From positions 1-16,331 of the forward strand of contig CAJMNU010000025.1 in assembly GCA_905214855.1 (NCBI GenBank): a stretch of 16,331 nucleotides of DNA. The letters are read 5' to 3'. Positions 14,504 to 16,331 of the stretch are shown piece after piece. The notes under the pieces were generated by a model that saw only the letters and a program-made list of their open reading frames with translations, was not told where the DNA came from and ran no database searches. Source of the DNA: an uncultured bacterium (GTDB lineage: Bacteria > Bacillota > Clostridia > Lachnospirales > Lachnospiraceae). A program made the position numbers and the translations under genes. Each line of letters opens with the position of its first letter. Position 1 is the stretch's first letter.

Positions 14504-15844
14504 CTATCGATCAGCGACTGCCTCCCTGATCGTCTTAGCCATATAGTCGATCATTTCATCATTCATTCCAGGATATACTCCTACCCAGAATGTATCACCC
14601 ATGATCCGGTCTGTACAGGAAAGATCTCCTACCACACGAAATCCTGTGTTGCTCTTTCTCATTTCATCAAAACAAGGATGTTTTATCAGATTTCCCGCAA
14701 ACAACATTCTTGTCTGCACACCTTTACTCTCCACATATTGAACCACTTTATTTCTGTCTACTCCCTCTTTACAGGTAATAAGGAAACCAAACCAACTTGG
14801 ATTGGAATGTTCACATGGTGTTGGCAAGATCAAACGGTCTGACAGATCTTCCAAAGCATGATATAATCTGTCAAAATTGTGTCTTCTTCTCTCTACAAAA
14901 GACGGGAACTTTTTCAGCTGCGCACAGCCGATCGCTGCCTGCATATCGGTTGCTTTTAAATTATATCCAAAATGAGAATAGACGTATTTATGATCGTATC
15001 CCAATGGCAGTTCCCCATACTGCCTGTCAAAACGATGTCCACACAGATTGTCACGTCCGGATGGGCAGACACAGTCTCTTCCCCAGTCTCTAAAAGAACG
15101 GCTAATCTTGTTCAAAAGCGGATTATCTGTATACACAGCTCCCCCCTCTCCCATTGTCATGTGATGTGGTGGGTAGAAGCTGGATGTGCCAATATCTCCG
15201 ATCGTACCAGTCAGTTTTTTCTCACCATGGATCTCATATTCACTTCCCAGTGCATCACAGTTATCTTCCACCAGCCATAGATTATGTTTGTCACAAAATT
15301 CTTTGACTGCTGTAAGATCAAATGGATTGCCCAGAGTATGAGCGATCATCACCGCTTTTGTCTTTTCGGAAACTGCTTTTTCCAGCATGGTCACGTCAAT
15401 ATTATACTGAGGGATCGTCACATCCACAAATACCGGAACTGCACCATACTGGATCATAGGAGTCACTGTAGTCGGAAATCCTGCTGCCACAGTAATGATC
15501 TCATCTCCACGTTTGATCTGACGATCTCCCAAAAGCGGGGAAGTCAGTGTCATAAACGCTAAAAGATTAGCAGAAGAACCGGAGTTTACCAGAGAACAAT
15601 ATCTTACCCCAAGATATTTCGCAAGATCTTTCTCAAATTCATCTGTATAACGACCGGAGGTAAGCCAGAATTCCAGACTGGAATCAACCAGATTTACCAT
15701 CTCCTCTTTATCATATACACGAGATGCATATGGGATACGGTCTCCTTCCTCATACGGTTTCTTTTTGTGGAATGTATCACAATACTCTGCTACCTGCTCT
15801 AAAATTGCAGCTCTTGCCTGCTGCTCATCCATATGTTCAAACAT
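14504..15844 (-). CDS. rfbH: CDP-4-dehydro-6-deoxyglucose 3-dehydrase (E1), PMP/[2Fe-2S] enzyme
   Basis: A protein of 446 residues of the DegT/DnrJ/EryC1 aminotransferase fold. AAGGAG precedes the start by seven to eight bases. RfbH (AscC) removes the C3 hydroxyl of CDP-4-keto-6-deoxy-D-glucose, the key step to 3,6-dideoxyhexoses. It is told from ordinary aminotransferases by His227 in SFYPPHHMTMGEGG, in place of the PLP-binding lysine, and by the cysteine set for a [2Fe-2S] cluster: Cys196 in VEDNC, then Cys258, Cys260 and Cys268 in RDCVCPSGRDNLC (the C-x-C-x7-C pattern). All are intact, so the enzyme should be active. It needs an electron-donating reductase (RfbI/AscD), which is not in this window. 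It follows rfbG by 11 bases. Confidence 0.96.
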   Translation of the reverse strand: MFEHMDEQQARAAILEQVAEYCDTFHKKKPYEEGDRIPYASRVYDKEEMVNLVDSSLEFWLTSGRYTDEFEKDLAKYLGVRYCSLVNSGSSANLLAFMTLTSPLLGDRQIKRGDEIITVAAGFPTTVTPMIQYGAVPVFVDVTIPQYNIDVTMLEKAVSEKTKAVMIAHTLGNPFDLTAVKEFCDKHNLWLVEDNCDALGSEYEIHGEKKLTGTIGDIGTSSFYPPHHMTMGEGGAVYTDNPLLNKISRSFRDWGRDCVCPSGRDNLCGHRFDRQYGELPLGYDHKYVYSHFGYNLKATDMQAAIGCAQLKKFPSFVERRRHNFDRLYHALEDLSDRLILPTPCEHSNPSWFGFLITCKEGVDRNKVVQYVESKGVQTRMLFAGNLIKHPCFDEMRKSNTGFRVVGDLSCTDRIMGDTFWVGVYPGMNDEMIDYMAKTIREAVADR

Positions 15845-15855
15845 TATTTTTCTCC

Positions 15856-16331
15856 TTATTCAAAAAATTCCCGAATCTGCTGTCTGGTTACTTCCTGCAT
15901 ATTCTGATTCTCACAATATGCCTTTGACCACTCTACCGTCTTTAAAACTGCCTCATTGACATGGTATCTTGGCTTCCAATTCAGTTTCTTTTTAATCTTG
16001 GAACAGTCCAATTTTAAGAAATTTGCCTCATGAGGACCTCCATCATAGCGGTTTTCCCAATCCATTCCATCCCCCCATGCTTTACAAAACATTGTGACAA
16101 GATCGCTTGTACAAACACAATCTATATCATCTGGTCCTACATTATAGCATCCCTCATACTCCCTGTTCTCATACTGTAATGCAGCAATCTTCAGATAGAC
16201 AGCCAATGGTTCTAATACATGTTGATATGGTCTTGTCGAATGTGGATTTCTCACAATAACCTTTTCCTGTCTCATTGCCGCACGGATACAGTCTGGAATG
16301 ATCCTGTCATTTGCAAAATCTCCGCCTCCGA
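15856..16331 (-). CDS. rfbG: CDP-glucose 4,6-dehydratase (partial, 5' end outside window)
   Basis: The open frame runs unbroken to the right window edge, giving the C-terminal 158 residues. An internal ATG at 16275 is not the start, since the coding signature continues upstream of it (GGGDFANDRIIPDCIRAA). This enzyme is an NAD-dependent short-chain dehydrogenase that turns CDP-D-glucose into CDP-4-dehydro-6-deoxy-D-glucose. RNPHSTRPYQHVLEPL, with the Arg-Pro and Gln-His that contact the CDP-sugar, is characteristic of RfbG and differs from dTDP-glucose dehydratase. It directly precedes rfbH, which uses its product. The promoter of the operon must lie to the right of the window. Confidence 0.93.
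   Translation of the reverse strand, partial: GGGDFANDRIIPDCIRAAMRQEKVIVRNPHSTRPYQHVLEPLAVYLKIAALQYENREYEGCYNVGPDDIDCVCTSDLVTMFCKAWGDGMDWENRYDGGPHEANFLKLDCSKIKKKLNWKPRYHVNEAVLKTVEWSKAYCENQNMQEVTRQQIREFFE

Overview
The window looks like chromosomal DNA of a low-to-moderate GC Gram-positive anaerobe, most likely a Lachnospiraceae-type Clostridium relative. The grounds are strong AGGAGG-type ribosome binding sites, TTGACA/TATAAT promoters, the non-mevalonate gene ispE next to a GntR regulator, a YesL/DUF624 membrane protein, and a LicD and O-antigen-ligase-type polysaccharide gene set without Gram-negative outer-membrane genes. The species cannot be named from sequence alone. I see no tRNA, rRNA, CRISPR array, insertion sequence or phage gene.

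Layout, left to right. (1) 1-1610: the 5' part of an O-antigen ligase/polymerase-type membrane protein (minus strand, cut by the window edge) with its own promoter. (2) 1639-3553: a minus-strand unit of ispE (isoprenoid precursor kinase) followed by a GntR/FCD regulator. Its promoter has a TGTATACA palindrome at the presumed transcription start. (3) 3589-5765: a divergent pair, a DUF624 membrane protein with a long acidic tail (minus) and a single-pass membrane protein with an extracellular domain of unknown function (plus). Each has a promoter and a terminator. (4) 5693-7023: a minus-strand operon of cyclophilin and a GNAT acetyltransferase. The GNAT 3' end doubles as a terminator for the convergent plus-strand gene. 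The upstream intergenic region is rich in repeats. (5) 7280-9865: two cation-coupled transport genes on the minus strand, a Ca2+/cation antiporter (own strong promoter and terminator) and an AGCS amino-acid symporter. (6) 9932-11054: a plus-strand zinc-dependent phospholipase C-like protein ending at a bidirectional terminator. (7) 11078-16331: a minus-strand run whose 5' end lies beyond the window: CDP-glucose 4,6-dehydratase (rfbG, partial), CDP-4-keto-6-deoxyglucose 3-dehydrase (rfbH), a LicD phosphotransferase, a GT2 polyprenyl-phosphate-type glycosyltransferase, a lipoprotein, then a ROK fructokinase.

How the genes fit together: the right-hand cluster makes CDP-activated 3,6-dideoxyhexose precursors and probably attaches sugar and phospho-substituents to a surface glycan. 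The O-antigen ligase/polymerase-type gene at the far left may act on the same or another surface polymer. CDP-dideoxyhexose chemistry beside LicD in a Gram-positive is the most notable biology here. The other notable material is regulatory: a likely autoregulated ispE-gntR unit, 11-bp-period direct repeats upstream of cyclophilin, and a terminator embedded in a coding region.
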